DNA of 64,000 nucleotides from Bacillus sp. BGMRC 2118 (GTDB taxonomy: Bacteria; Bacillota; Bacilli; Bacillales; SA4), in the NCBI GenBank assembly GCA_008364785.1, contig VTTJ01000004.1, forward strand, positions 295,861-359,860, given 5' to 3'. Each line of letters starts with the position of its first letter. Positions within the stretch are counted from its first letter, which is position 1. Under the pieces are notes generated by a model. It was not told the DNA's origin and did not search any database. It was given only the letters and a program-made list of their open reading frames with translations. A program made the translations under genes and the position numbers. Shown one piece after another: positions 1 to 8,358 of the stretch.

Positions 1-143
1 ATTAAACGTAGCCAAATCGGAAAGAGGCGAATTCGAATCTTTACATTCGGAGATTCTTCTCTTTGCGCCTTTTTCTCTTTTTTAGTTTGCTTAAGATCTT
101 CCCGTGTTTTCATTTCTGATTTGTCCACATTTGTCATCATCAT
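1..143 (-). CDS. Partial small EpuA-like membrane protein (often labelled DNA-directed RNA polymerase subunit beta)
   Basis: This reading frame runs off the left edge of the window. Its first 47 residues are visible. They form a charged Lys/Glu/Arg-rich N-terminus followed by KIRIRLFPIWLRL, which looks like the basic stretch just before a membrane helix. Short Bacillus proteins of this shape, encoded right after flhP, belong to the EpuA-like family; databases often misname them as an RNA polymerase beta subunit. Three ATG codons in a row (143, 140, 137) follow an AAAGGGGA ribosome binding site, so the exact start is uncertain by two codons. It begins 18 bp after the flhP stop, so it is probably co-transcribed. 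The family assignment rests on the N-terminus and context only. Confidence 0.6.
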   Translation of the reverse strand, partial: MMMTNVDKSEMKTREDLKQTKKEKKAQREESPNVKIRIRLFPIWLRL

Positions 144-161
144 TTATTCCCCTTTGCTACC

Positions 162-980
162 CTATCGAATACCGTTTATGAGACCTAACATTTGGTCTGC
201 AATGGATATAGATTTTGCATTAAACTGATAAGAACGTTGTGTGTTAATAAGTTCAGTCATTTCTTTTTGCATTTCTACGTTCGATTGCTCTAAAGCCCCT
301 TGCTGCACTGCAATATCATTTCTGCCAATTGCTGCAAATACATCTGCTTCCAGTACATTAATAACTGCTAAGTTTGGTAAGGAATACACATTATTCCCTG
401 CAGATTGCAGAAGTTGCGGTCTATTAATTTGCACAACAGAAAGGTTAAACACTTCACTTGTTCCATTTGGATACTGAACATTGAACTGTCCATTTTGATC
501 AATGATAAGATTATTATATCCTTCTTCAAAAATAATCGGACCATTTTCACTAGATACTGGATAACCTTCGCTTGTAACGAGCTGTACATCTCCACTAGGC
601 AACACTGAAAGACTGAAAGAACCATCACGTGTATAACGCGTTTGACCGTCTACTTCCACCTGGAAAAACTGGTTCTCTTTAAGAAGCGCAACATCTAACG
701 CACGTTCTGTCGTTTTAATTGATCCTTGAGCAAGTTGCAGGCTCGTATGAGAAACTTTTGCTCCTACTCCTTGTCTCACTCCATTTGGAGTATAGCGTCC
801 TACTTCGTTACCGTCAATCGGCTGGTTATTAAACTGTTGAAACAATAACTCCTGGAAGTTTGTCTCACGACGTTTAAAGCCGACTGTGTCAATATTAGCT
901 AGATTGTTACTAATGTTGTCAAGCTGCTTTTGTAACTGCGTCATAGTATTCGTCGCTGTTATTAATGAACGATTTATCAT
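162..980 (-). CDS. flhP: Flagellar basal-body rod/hook family protein FlhP
   Basis: A 272-residue FlgG/FlgF-family protein of the flagellar rod-hook axis. The N-terminus carries the family signature for axial proteins (TMTQLQKQLDNISNNLANID then TVGFKRRETNF, residues 12-42). The C-terminus has the partner heptad region (NVEMQKEMTELINTQRSYQ), which packs against the N-terminus in these rod proteins. Length is normal. The start follows AAAGGTGATTATACT. It lies 24 bp after the flhO stop in the same orientation, the same pair and order as flhO-flhP of B. subtilis, where they are encoded apart from the main flagellar operon. Confidence 0.93.
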   Translation of the reverse strand: MINRSLITATNTMTQLQKQLDNISNNLANIDTVGFKRRETNFQELLFQQFNNQPIDGNEVGRYTPNGVRQGVGAKVSHTSLQLAQGSIKTTERALDVALLKENQFFQVEVDGQTRYTRDGSFSLSVLPSGDVQLVTSEGYPVSSENGPIIFEEGYNNLIIDQNGQFNVQYPNGTSEVFNLSVVQINRPQLLQSAGNNVYSLPNLAVINVLEADVFAAIGRNDIAVQQGALEQSNVEMQKEMTELINTQRSYQFNAKSISIADQMLGLINGIR

Positions 981-1004
981 AGTATAATCACCTTTACCTT
1001 AAGA

Positions 1005-1838
1005 TTATAAACGGCCAATTTCGTTCACCGTTTTTTCTAAGCTCTTATCGTATGCTTGCAATACCTTTTGGTTTGCTTCAAACGCACGAAAGGCAGACAA
1101 CATTTGGGTCATCGTTTGAGCAGTATCAACATTAGAACGTTCAATGAAGCCTTGTTTAAGAGAGAATATGGCAGCCCCATTATTCAAAGCAGAAGGCAGT
1201 ACTTGTCCATTTTCGCTACGGAACAGTCCATTTCCTTCTTTTATTAAAGAATTTGGGTCACCAGCAATCGCTATATTAATTCTACCGACTGCTTGTCCAT
1301 TTTCAAGAACCGTTCCATCTTCACTTAATTGAAAGTCTCCACTTTCAATGGATATGGGTTGTCCGTTTTGACCAAGAACATAATAGCCCTCATTTGTCGT
1401 TAAAAAGCCTTGTCCATCTATAGAGAAATTTCCATTTCTCGTATACCGAATATCACCATTTGCATCCTGTACTGTGAAAAACAACGCAGACTTCTGCCCT
1501 GTTTGTGGATCAATAGGTACATTCTGCTCTAATAGTGCAATATCTGTTTTTCTGCCTGTATCTTGAAGATCTCCTTGCATAAAGCGTGGAATCGCTTCTT
1601 GCATATAAGAACCTGTATTTAAAGAACCAATTGTTCTTCCTGAAGATAACGTATTACCTGTGTTTGGAACTCCCGGGTTGTGTATTCGCTGAAGTAAAAG
1701 CTCCGGAAAGGCACGTACACTTGCCTGATCAGCCTTGAAACCAGGAGTATTGGCATTTGCCATATTGTTTGTGTGCATTTCAGTAATTCGTTGCTGAGTC
1801 AGCATTCCTGATGCAGCTGTATAAAAACCTCTAAGCAT
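1005..1838 (-). CDS. flhO: Flagellar basal-body rod/hook family protein FlhO
   Basis: A flagellar rod protein paralogous to FlhP. It opens with MLRGFYTAASGMLTQQ and an N-N-M-A-N-A-N-T-P-G-F rod-family motif, and ends in a heptad-rich segment (FIERSNVDTAQTMTQMLSAF). I place the start at 1838 rather than at an in-frame ATG seven codons upstream, because the sequence between them contains the GAGAGGGGA ribosome binding site. That gives a 277-residue product. It is first of the visible flagellar pair and lies downstream of mbl and spoIIID, as in B. subtilis. The intervening 370 bp hold two intergenic repeats rather than genes. Confidence 0.92.
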   Translation of the reverse strand: MLRGFYTAASGMLTQQRITEMHTNNMANANTPGFKADQASVRAFPELLLQRIHNPGVPNTGNTLSSGRTIGSLNTGSYMQEAIPRFMQGDLQDTGRKTDIALLEQNVPIDPQTGQKSALFFTVQDANGDIRYTRNGNFSIDGQGFLTTNEGYYVLGQNGQPISIESGDFQLSEDGTVLENGQAVGRINIAIAGDPNSLIKEGNGLFRSENGQVLPSALNNGAAIFSLKQGFIERSNVDTAQTMTQMLSAFRAFEANQKVLQAYDKSLEKTVNEIGRL

Positions 1839-1930
1839 ATCGCAGTCCCCTCTCTTCACTTTTCACTTTCTCCATTATAAAGGAGATTTCAGCGAATCTC
1901 ACCAACCAATATTATCTATCTGTGGAAACA

Positions 1931-1980
1931 AAAAGCGGAAGTACCCGTGTCGCCTCAGGCGGGCTGGGTACTGGAGCTAG
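1931..1980. repeat. Short GC-rich intergenic hairpin remnant
   Basis: AGTACCC at 1940-1946 pairs with GGGTACT at 1966-1972, around an inner GCC/GGC pair. The sequence resembles truncated members of GC-rich intergenic repeats common in Bacillaceae. It lies 53 bp left of a full GC-rich hairpin repeat in the same intergenic space. No coding potential was seen. Confidence 0.4.
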
Positions 1981-2019
1981 ACTAAGATTACATGAAAACC
2001 TTTTTATATTATAGGCCTA

Positions 2020-2170
2020 GTTAAACAGTAATGTTGATTTCCGTGGAAGGCACTCGCTTTCCGCGGGGCGGGCGGTGAGCCTCCTCGTCGCTTTGCTCCT
2101 GTGGGGTCTCACCTGTCCCGCTACTACCGCAGGAGTCTCGCGCCTTCCACTGCAATCAACTTCTGCTAAA
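2020..2170. repeat. GC-rich 128-bp hairpin repeat, copy 1
   Basis: The core at 2033-2160 starts GTTGATTTCCGTGGAAGG and ends with the inverted CCTTCCACTGCAATCAAC, so single-stranded copies would fold into a long hairpin. A copy of exactly the same 128-bp length and over 90% identity by eye lies at 55939-56066, in the same orientation. A more divergent relative is at 48466-48600. It is far more GC-rich than the surrounding AT-rich intergenic DNA and has no open reading frame. Confidence 0.85.
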
Positions 2171-2212
2171 ATATTTACACTAATATTAAATAGCCATTAT
2201 TTAATAAACTAA

Positions 2213-3214
2213 TTATACAAAGCTTCTTCTAGAAAGCTTGTCCATGCTATCAAGCATAATACCTGTTCCAATTGCCACACAATCCATTGGATTTTCAGCA
2301 ATTAATACCGGTACTCTTAATTCTTCTGAAAGAAGTGTATCCATTCCGTGCAGTAAAGCTCCTCCGCCTGTTAAAATAACACCACGGTCAATGATATCTG
2401 CAGATAGCTCAGGTGGTGTTCTTTCTAGCACGCCTTTTGAAGCTTGTACAATCACGGCTACTGATTCACGTAGTGCCTTCTCAATCTCCTCTGAACGAAC
2501 GGTAATCGTTCTTGGAAGTCCTGAAACCATGTCACGGCCACGAATATCAATCTCTTCGTTACGTGCACCTGGGAATACAGTCGCTACTTTTATCTTAATG
2601 TCTTCAGCTGTTCTTTCCCCGATTAACAATTTATATTCTCTTTTAATATACTGAAGAATTTCGTTATCAAAACGATCTCCAGCCATTTTAATGGAAGAGG
2701 CGGTGACGATATCACCCATTGATAAAACAGCGATATCTGTTGTACCACCGCCAATATCCACAACCATGTTACCGCTTGGTTGGAAAATATCCATTCCCGC
2801 TCCAATTGCTGCAACCTTTGGTTCTTCTTCTAAATAGACCTTTTTACCGCCACTCTTCTCAGCAGCTTCTTTAATTGCCTTTTGTTCCACTTTCGTTATG
2901 TTCGTTGGACAACAAATTAGAATACGTGGTTTAGAAAGAAAGCCTTTTACATTTAATTTATTAATGAAGTGCTTTAACATCGCCTCTGTTACATCAAAAT
3001 CAGCAATGACTCCATCCTTTAAGGGACGAATCGCAACTATATTCCCTGGTGTACGTCCTACCATTCTTCTCGCTTCTTCACCTACAGCAAGTACCTTACC
3101 CGTATTACGGTCAATTGCCACTACTGACGGTTCATTTAATACAATTCCCTTACCTTTTACATGTATCAGCACGTTCGCTGTACCTAAGTCAATTCCTATA
3201 TCCCTAGCAAACAT
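2213..3214 (-). CDS. mbl: MreB-like actin homologue Mbl
   Basis: A bacterial actin of 333 residues that forms membrane-associated filaments guiding lateral-wall synthesis. The nucleotide-binding motifs are visible: phosphate-1 DIGIDLGTANVLI (5-17), phosphate-2 VVDIGGGTTDIAVLS (151-165), and the adenosine motif GVILTGGGALLHG near residue 285. The N-terminal MFARDIG matches Mbl. Location directly after spoIIID and before flhO is the B. subtilis mbl position, which separates it from mreB and mreBH. The start follows GGGAGGACTATTTAGA. Confidence 0.95.
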   Translation of the reverse strand: MFARDIGIDLGTANVLIHVKGKGIVLNEPSVVAIDRNTGKVLAVGEEARRMVGRTPGNIVAIRPLKDGVIADFDVTEAMLKHFINKLNVKGFLSKPRILICCPTNITKVEQKAIKEAAEKSGGKKVYLEEEPKVAAIGAGMDIFQPSGNMVVDIGGGTTDIAVLSMGDIVTASSIKMAGDRFDNEILQYIKREYKLLIGERTAEDIKIKVATVFPGARNEEIDIRGRDMVSGLPRTITVRSEEIEKALRESVAVIVQASKGVLERTPPELSADIIDRGVILTGGGALLHGMDTLLSEELRVPVLIAENPMDCVAIGTGIMLDSMDKLSRRSFV

Positions 3215-3350
3215 TCTAAATAGTCCTCCCTGCCAATTTCAAAGCGATAATATTCTACTGATATATTATCACAATTTAACAAAGAGTATATGTCTTGAAA
3301 TGAAAAATCAAGAAAAATTTGCAAAAAAATGTCGAGATATGGTTATTTTT

Positions 3351-3620
3351 TTATTTTACTACCTCTTCATGCTCTTCCTTCTTATACTTCAGCTTTGTTG
3401 CTTCACCGCCACGCAAGTGCCTAATTGATTTATGGTAATCAAGTATGTCTTTTACTTCGTTTGCCAGGTCTGGATTAATCTCAGGTAATCTTTCCGTCAA
3501 GTCCTTATGAACTGTACTTTTGGAAACACCAAATTCTTTCGCAATTACACGAACAGTCTTTTTTGTCTCCACGATATACTTCCCAATCTTGATAGTACGC
3601 TCTCTGATGTAATCGTGCAC
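3351..3620 (-). CDS. spoIIID: Sporulation transcriptional regulator SpoIIID
   Basis: An 89-residue DNA-binding protein that activates and represses mother-cell genes in the sigma-E stage of sporulation. A helix-turn-helix is visible at residues 22-45 (TVRVIAKEFGVSKSTVHKDL), and the C-terminus is basic then acidic (ATKLKYKKEEHEEVVK). The start codon is GTG, preceded by GGGAGGCGAGAGT. Length and sequence match the family closely. The next gene on the strand is mbl, 136 bp away. Upstream is a long non-coding stretch before the accessory block. Confidence 0.96.
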   Translation of the reverse strand: MHDYIRERTIKIGKYIVETKKTVRVIAKEFGVSKSTVHKDLTERLPEINPDLANEVKDILDYHKSIRHLRGGEATKLKYKKEEHEEVVK

Positions 3621-4057
3621 ACTCTCGCCTCCCTATTTGGATGTGAGAAGTGTGAAATGAGACTCGTTTTATTACCTACGAAGAAGTAAATTATGCTCTT
3701 TCAACTAAAGGAGATTTCAGTATTTTCTAGGATCTTCGAAGAGTTCCACGACCTCTCACCTCAAACACTCTCTTTGTTAGGTTTGTAACATTTTATTAGC
3801 TTGGTTGTGGATATATGCTAAAAACTCAAGTAGGACAAGGGTTTTATCTGATTTTTTTTACAAATCAATTTTCAACTGTGGGAGATACTTTTGTCCAAGT
3901 GACTAAGAAGCTAACCAAGTTTTTAAAATCTTTGTCCTTGTTAATGGTTGTATGACCAAAAGATTACTTTTATTACCAATATGTGATTGTTTTTTTACTG
4001 AAGGTACTTTTCATAATCAGCGAAAAGCCCCATAAAGTGGTATTCGTTATCATTAAA
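3621..4057. other. Non-coding region upstream of spoIIID
   Basis: No gene could be supported in these 437 bp. The first part must contain the spoIIID promoter. I saw one CATANNNT-like sigma-E -10 (CATAATTT, minus strand, around 3690) but no correctly spaced -35, so no promoter is called. The remainder is AT-rich with many stops in all frames. Confidence 0.6.
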
Positions 4058-4215
4058 GTCTCTTTTCTAAAACTCTTTTAAGACAATCCAGTTTTAGAAG
4101 TAAATTTAGGTAGAAAAAAGCAACCCTCTTTATGTATAGAAGTAATTCATTACTAAGGTAATAATCCGTCTTTTGGGATTTTTACTAAAAGTAACAATCT
4201 ATAACGATTGCAGCC
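4058..4215. mobile_element. MITE-like element, copy 1 (degenerate)
   Basis: The left end GTCTCTTTTCTAAAACT and the right end AACAATCTATAACGATTGCAGCC match the two ends of the element family whose best copy is at 60907-61084. This copy is in inverted orientation relative to that one. Internal similarity persists (GTTTTAGAAG, then GCAACCCTCTTT). The flanking 8-mers TCATTAAA and TTTATTCA do not match, so any target duplication has decayed. There is no open reading frame. Confidence 0.6.
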
Positions 4216-4296
4216 TTTATTCATCACTGAATATATGTTGTCATGTTTCAGATATTTTCCAGGAAATATGTCGAATTGAGTTACTAGAGATGATAG

Positions 4297-4333
4297 AAAA
4301 AAGGTACAAAATCAATAGTAGATTTTGTACCTT
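4297..4333 (-). terminator. Rho-independent terminator of the symporter operon
   Basis: On the minus strand a perfect 13-bp stem AAGGTACAAAATC/GATTTTGTACCTT encloses a 7-nt loop and is followed by TTTTC. It begins about 10 bp after the symporter stop codon. Confidence 0.88.
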
Positions 4334-4342
4334 AATGGATAG

Positions 4343-6004
4343 TTATTTGGTTTCTTCGTTCAACCAAACCTCTCCATCTTTATAAACCATTTGTTCAGGA
4401 TATCTGAGGTTGATGACTTCTTCTTGTGACTTTTTGCTAGGTGGTGCCGTGGATAGGGAAACAAGGACATTCGTCAGGATCGCAGCGATTGCTCCAAAAA
4501 CACCTGCACCTGTGTCAATGATGCCAAGAACGACAAATGCTCCTGATTTTGATGCAAAAATGTAGGCTAACGTAACTGCTAATCCAACAATCATCCCTGC
4601 CGTTACACCTTTTGCATTTGAACGTTTCCACCATACACCCAGTACAAGTGCCGGGAAGAAGGTTCCAGATGCTAATGCGAAGGCCCAGGCTACTATTTGG
4701 GTAATGGCACCTGGAGGGTTTAATGCAACCAATCCTGCTAGGACTGTTGCGACAACAATTGTGATTCTTGCTACCTTTAATCGGTTTGCATCGGTTGCTT
4801 CTGGCTTAAGAACTCTGTAATAAATGTCATGAGCAAAGGATGAGGAAATCGCAATTAATAGTCCACCTGCCGTTGATAGCGCTGCTGCCATTGCTCCTGC
4901 CGCAACAAGCCCGATGACAAAAACGCCAAGGTTGGCAATTTCAGGAGTTGCCATTACGACAATATCTTTATCAATGATAAGCTCTGCCCATTGCAATATA
5001 CCATCACCATTTGTATCTGCTAATTGAAGCTTCCCTGTATTCACCCAGGATTTGGTCCATTCTGGCAGCTGGTCAATAGGACTGCCTGCAACGTTCTTCA
5101 TTAAGATAAAACGAGAGAAGGCTGCATACGCCGGCGCTGACAAATACAGTAATCCAATGAATAATAAAGCCCACGCACCTGACCAACGAGCTGCTTTCAT
5201 TGTGGATACAGTGTAGAAACGAACAATAACGTGAGGTAATCCTGCTGTCCCTGCCATTAATGTAAACATCAAAGCTAAGAACTGCCATTTTGATCCGTTC
5301 GTAAATGGAGCAAAATACTCTGACACGCCGAGCTCACGATCTAATTCACCTAATTGACTGACGATGTTTCCATATGATAGCCAAGGAAGTGGATTTCCTG
5401 TTAGTTGCAGGGACATAAAGATAACAGGAATCAAGTAGGCAATAATTAAGATGATATATTGTGCCACCTGCGTCCATGTAATTCCTTTCATCCCACCAAA
5501 CGCCGCATAAATGGCAATGAGTACAACACCAATCATCGTACCTGTTTTCGCATCAATTTCAAATAAACGGCCAATTACTACTCCAGATCCTGAAAGTTGA
5601 CCGATTGAATAGGTAAAACTGATGACAATCGTACAAATGGCCGCAATCACACGGGCTGTATGACTTTCAAAACGGTCACCAATAAACTCTGGTACAGTAT
5701 AGCGACCGTATTTTCTTAGTTGCGGGGCAAGCAGGAAGGTTAACAATAAGTATCCACCTGTCCAACCCATAATATAGGCTAGGCCATTGTAGCCGAGAAG
5801 CATTACTGTACCCGCCATACCAATAAAGGATGCAGCACTCATCCAGTCAGCACCGATTGCCATTCCGTTAAAGATCGGAGGCACACCACGACCCGCTACA
5901 TAAAACTCTGATGTTTCTTTTGCTTTATTGTAATAAGCGATCCCAATATAAAGTGCGAAGGTAGCTAAAATAATCGATAACGAAACTAAAAATTGAAGAT
6001 CCAC
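4343..6004 (-). CDS. Sodium:solute symporter large subunit (VC_2705/ActP-like subfamily)
   Basis: A 553-residue integral membrane transporter of the SSS family with about 13 hydrophobic helices. Family hallmarks include SEFYVAGRGVPPIFNG (residues 32-47), GADWMSAASFIGMAG near 52-66, YAAFGGMKGITWTQVAQY, and the LPHVIVRFYTV segment. The large insert near residues 300-350 and the adjacent DUF4212 gene place it in the two-component subfamily often annotated as acetate or monocarboxylate permease; the real substrate is not evident. The start is GTG after AAGGGGGAATACG. It is last in a three-gene unit with 6031-6333 and 6424-6606, and a strong terminator follows. Confidence 0.88.
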   Translation of the reverse strand: MDLQFLVSLSIILATFALYIGIAYYNKAKETSEFYVAGRGVPPIFNGMAIGADWMSAASFIGMAGTVMLLGYNGLAYIMGWTGGYLLLTFLLAPQLRKYGRYTVPEFIGDRFESHTARVIAAICTIVISFTYSIGQLSGSGVVIGRLFEIDAKTGTMIGVVLIAIYAAFGGMKGITWTQVAQYIILIIAYLIPVIFMSLQLTGNPLPWLSYGNIVSQLGELDRELGVSEYFAPFTNGSKWQFLALMFTLMAGTAGLPHVIVRFYTVSTMKAARWSGAWALLFIGLLYLSAPAYAAFSRFILMKNVAGSPIDQLPEWTKSWVNTGKLQLADTNGDGILQWAELIIDKDIVVMATPEIANLGVFVIGLVAAGAMAAALSTAGGLLIAISSSFAHDIYYRVLKPEATDANRLKVARITIVVATVLAGLVALNPPGAITQIVAWAFALASGTFFPALVLGVWWKRSNAKGVTAGMIVGLAVTLAYIFASKSGAFVVLGIIDTGAGVFGAIAAILTNVLVSLSTAPPSKKSQEEVINLRYPEQMVYKDGEVWLNEETK

Positions 6005-6030
6005 CGTATTCCCCCTTATACAACGCTATT

Positions 6031-6333
6031 CTAATGATCAGATATTTTTCCCGTGCTCAATTGTTCATTTTGCTTTTCATCAATGCCATACTTTTCATCA
6101 ATTTTGTCACTTACTTTTGCATTTACAAATAGAAGAATGATAAACACTACAATGGCTCCTTGTGCTCCCATATAGTAATGGAATGGAAATCCTAAAAATG
6201 TAAAGGAAGATAGTGACTCAGCAAAGAAAACAACACCAAACGAAACGATAAACCAAATAATGAGGTAGATGATAATATTCCGCGTCCGATCACGGAAATA
6301 GCTATCGGCTACTGCTTTTTCAATCTTTTTCAT
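6031..6333 (-). CDS. DUF4212 sodium/substrate symporter small subunit
   Basis: A 100-residue protein with two transmembrane helices (about residues 20-42 and 54-70) and the signature YFRDRTRNIIIYLIIWFIVS, then FLGFPFHYYMGAQGA. This is the DUF4212 family, whose members are encoded beside VC_2705-type SSS transporters and are thought to be their small subunit. It stops 27 bp before the symporter start, so the two are almost certainly co-transcribed and probably form one transporter. The C-terminal tail is charged and cytoplasmic in appearance. Confidence 0.88.
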   Translation of the reverse strand: MKKIEKAVADSYFRDRTRNIIIYLIIWFIVSFGVVFFAESLSSFTFLGFPFHYYMGAQGAIVVFIILLFVNAKVSDKIDEKYGIDEKQNEQLSTGKISDH

Positions 6334-6423
6334 TCATTCACCTCCAAAAGATTTACACAAACATGGGAAACTGGGGAACCTATCATCTTTGTCTCGATTA
6401 CCACCACCTTTCAGTAGACAAAG

Positions 6424-6606
6424 TTAACCAATTGAAAATATGAACTTAACTGTATCGAGAAATGGTGCAGGAACTAATGCTACCTCTACAACGAAATAGA
6501 TAAAGAGAAATAAAAATGGTAGAGACAGAAAGACCAGTTTCTGCTTTTTTATGGCGTAGATAATAGAAGTGATGGTCAATAGAGCGATTACTAGTATACT
6601 AATCAT
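6424..6606 (-). CDS. Small hydrophobic protein preceding the symporter pair
   Basis: A 60-residue protein that is nearly all hydrophobic: one helix at about residues 2-18, a short basic loop AIKKQKL, then a second helix at 27-46. The strong ribosome binding site GAGGAGGGATTGT directly before ATG supports translation. I do not recognise a family. It lies 91 bp upstream of the DUF4212 gene in the same orientation and no terminator separates them, so it is probably the first gene of the transporter operon. It could be an accessory subunit or regulator of the symporter; that is inference from position only. Confidence 0.7.
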   Translation of the reverse strand: MISILVIALLTITSIIYAIKKQKLVFLSLPFLFLFIYFVVEVALVPAPFLDTVKFIFSIG

Positions 6607-6682
6607 ACAATCCCTCCTCGCACTTGTTTTTATAATGTTATGAATATTTAGAAATAAATATATTCACTTTTTTTACTAGAAT

Positions 6683-6711
6683 AAAAAAAAACTGCCACGA
6701 ATGTGACAGTT
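6683..6711 (-). terminator. Rho-independent terminator after the DUF1028 gene
   Basis: The minus strand reads AACTGTCAC-attc-GTGGCAGTT followed by an uninterrupted T-tract. The stem is 9 bp with one G-U pair. It lies about 85 bp downstream of the DUF1028 stop codon and insulates the symporter unit. Confidence 0.85.
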
Positions 6712-6795
6712 CAGGCGTTTAGTATAGTAATGTTTGAATAAATAAGTCTTTAGACGGACTTATGATTTTTTACTAGATAAAAGGAATTACTCCAT

Positions 6796-7635
6796 TTATT
6801 TCTTCATAAAAGTTAATACTTCTAAATCTATTTTTCCTTTTTCTTGTTCTCTTCCTTCGAAGTTTTCCGTGTGAATATACGTTGTAAGGGCTGTAAAGAG
6901 AGTTTCATCCTCAACATTCACTTGCTTTAGATAACCATGTCGCTCTAAGTGCAATGCAAGTTCCTCTCTTACTTCACCTGTAATCTCAGCAATATTTTCT
7001 TCTTTTGTTGGTGCAAAATAGAGCTGTTGCAGTTCATAGATTCTGATGAGTTCTTTAATTGGATCCGGATGGTCGTCTACACGTAAATCTATGAAACGAT
7101 CGTTAAAGCCAGCATAGCCACCCTGTTCCTTCACAACCAGTAGAGAGGCTGACTGCATGCCTCTACTATCACCACCTGCATCTTGTCCTTTATCAAGTGC
7201 TTTTAATAGTCGTTCAGCTAGCGTCCCTTTGGTCTCCTGAAAGGTAGTCGCCATTGCTTGAACTGTTTCTTCACTGACGAGAATGTTTCCTTGGGCAGCA
7301 AAGTTCTCTCCTGCAATTCCCCCAGCCCAGTCATAGCAGTTATCACCTGTGAAGGTTGCCGCATTTCCATTTGCATCTACAATACCAACTTGACGGTAGG
7401 CTGCTTCTGAGTCACTATCTGTTAATGCCTCTATCGTTTCCTGCGCGGTCTTTCCAGATGCCATTAAGTCAAGTCCATCTGGCCCGTATGCAGTATTCGC
7501 ATAAGACTGTGTAGCAACTGCCCCTACTCCTGCCTTCGCCCACGGTACAACTGCACCCACACCTAAAAATTTAGATTGCACAGCAATTCCTAGTTCTTTT
7601 GTTTCCGGATCAAATCCTACAATAGAAAATGTCAT
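6796..7635 (-). CDS. DUF1028 family protein (putative Ntn-hydrolase fold)
   Basis: A 279-residue DUF1028 protein. The family signature is clear: TFSIVGFDPETKELGIAVQS at the N-terminus, then VGAVVPWAKAGVGAVATQS and NTAYGPDGLDLMASG. In this family the N-terminus resembles N-terminal-nucleophile hydrolases, but no reaction is established. Residues after about 210 form a separate charged helical region. The gene overlaps the pcp stop by four bases (ATGA), so it is probably translationally coupled to pyrrolidone-carboxylate peptidase. With Ggt nearby, a role in modified-peptide breakdown is possible but unproven. Confidence 0.88.
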   Translation of the reverse strand: MTFSIVGFDPETKELGIAVQSKFLGVGAVVPWAKAGVGAVATQSYANTAYGPDGLDLMASGKTAQETIEALTDSDSEAAYRQVGIVDANGNAATFTGDNCYDWAGGIAGENFAAQGNILVSEETVQAMATTFQETKGTLAERLLKALDKGQDAGGDSRGMQSASLLVVKEQGGYAGFNDRFIDLRVDDHPDPIKELIRIYELQQLYFAPTKEENIAEITGEVREELALHLERHGYLKQVNVEDETLFTALTTYIHTENFEGREQEKGKIDLEVLTFMKK

Positions 7636-8249
7636 GTTAATTCCCCCATAGATAATGATTGTATAATGATTTCAACTGACTGCTGCAGGTCTTTTTGTGA
7701 CCAGCTTGGTAATGATGGTTGTATAATAGAAAGCTCATGAGAAGCCGGGATATGGACAAATCCCGCCGGAATATGCTTTTTATTCGTTTCAATATGATGC
7801 AGGATATGATACATGACAAAATTACATAAATACGTTCCTGCACTGTTTGAAATTTGGGCAGGATACCCTTGGTTTTTTAATTCATCTATGAATGTACGAA
7901 TCGGCAGAGTACTGAAATAAGCAGCCGGTCCATCTTGGATAATTGGTGCATCCTGCAGGGCTACACCATTGTTGTCATGTGCACCGTCTGAACAGTTAAT
8001 CGCCACCCTCTCCGGTGTCACTTTTGAACGACCTCCCGCTAAACCTAACGCTAGCACAATATCCGGCTCCAATTCCTCCATATACTGAATTGCGCAAGTG
8101 GCCGTTTGACTAAATTCAACTGGTAGTACTCTGCCGAAAACCTCAAAATCACCTATGAACTTTCCGTCCAGTGACTTCACAATCTCCTCCGTCGGATTTA
8201 CCTTATATTCCAAAAATGGCTCAAACCCTGTTACCAACAACCGCTTCAT
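7632..8249 (-). CDS. pcp: Pyrrolidone-carboxylate peptidase (pyroglutamyl peptidase I)
   Basis: A cytoplasmic cysteine peptidase of family C15 that removes N-terminal pyroglutamate from peptides. The catalytic triad is visible at E80 (GGRSKVTPERVAIN), C142 (SNSAGTYLCNFVMY) and H166 (GFVHIPASHE). The N-terminal motif LLVTGFEPF is also typical, and 205 residues is the usual length. It overlaps the DUF1028 gene by four bases. Upstream of its start lies a GGGGG-ACAGG-CCCCC palindrome and then the chrA pair. Confidence 0.95.
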   Translation of the reverse strand: MKRLLVTGFEPFLEYKVNPTEEIVKSLDGKFIGDFEVFGRVLPVEFSQTATCAIQYMEELEPDIVLALGLAGGRSKVTPERVAINCSDGAHDNNGVALQDAPIIQDGPAAYFSTLPIRTFIDELKNQGYPAQISNSAGTYLCNFVMYHILHHIETNKKHIPAGFVHIPASHELSIIQPSLPSWSQKDLQQSVEIIIQSLSMGELT

Positions 8250-8291
8250 CCAACTCCCCCTTGTATACGAGCCCAGACTTTAACACTCTAA

Positions 8292-8318
8292 AGCAACGGG
8301 GGACAGGCCCCCGTTACG
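8292..8318. repeat. Family A REP-like palindrome, copy A1
   Basis: The hairpin at 8295-8315 is AACGGGGG-ACAGG-CCCCCGTT. It lies between pcp and chrA. No T-tract follows on either strand, so it is not called a terminator. It shares its core with five other sites in the window. Confidence 0.85.
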
Positions 8319-8358
8319 TTAATGCGGTAAATGACTAAATCCTTTCATCCTCACTCGT

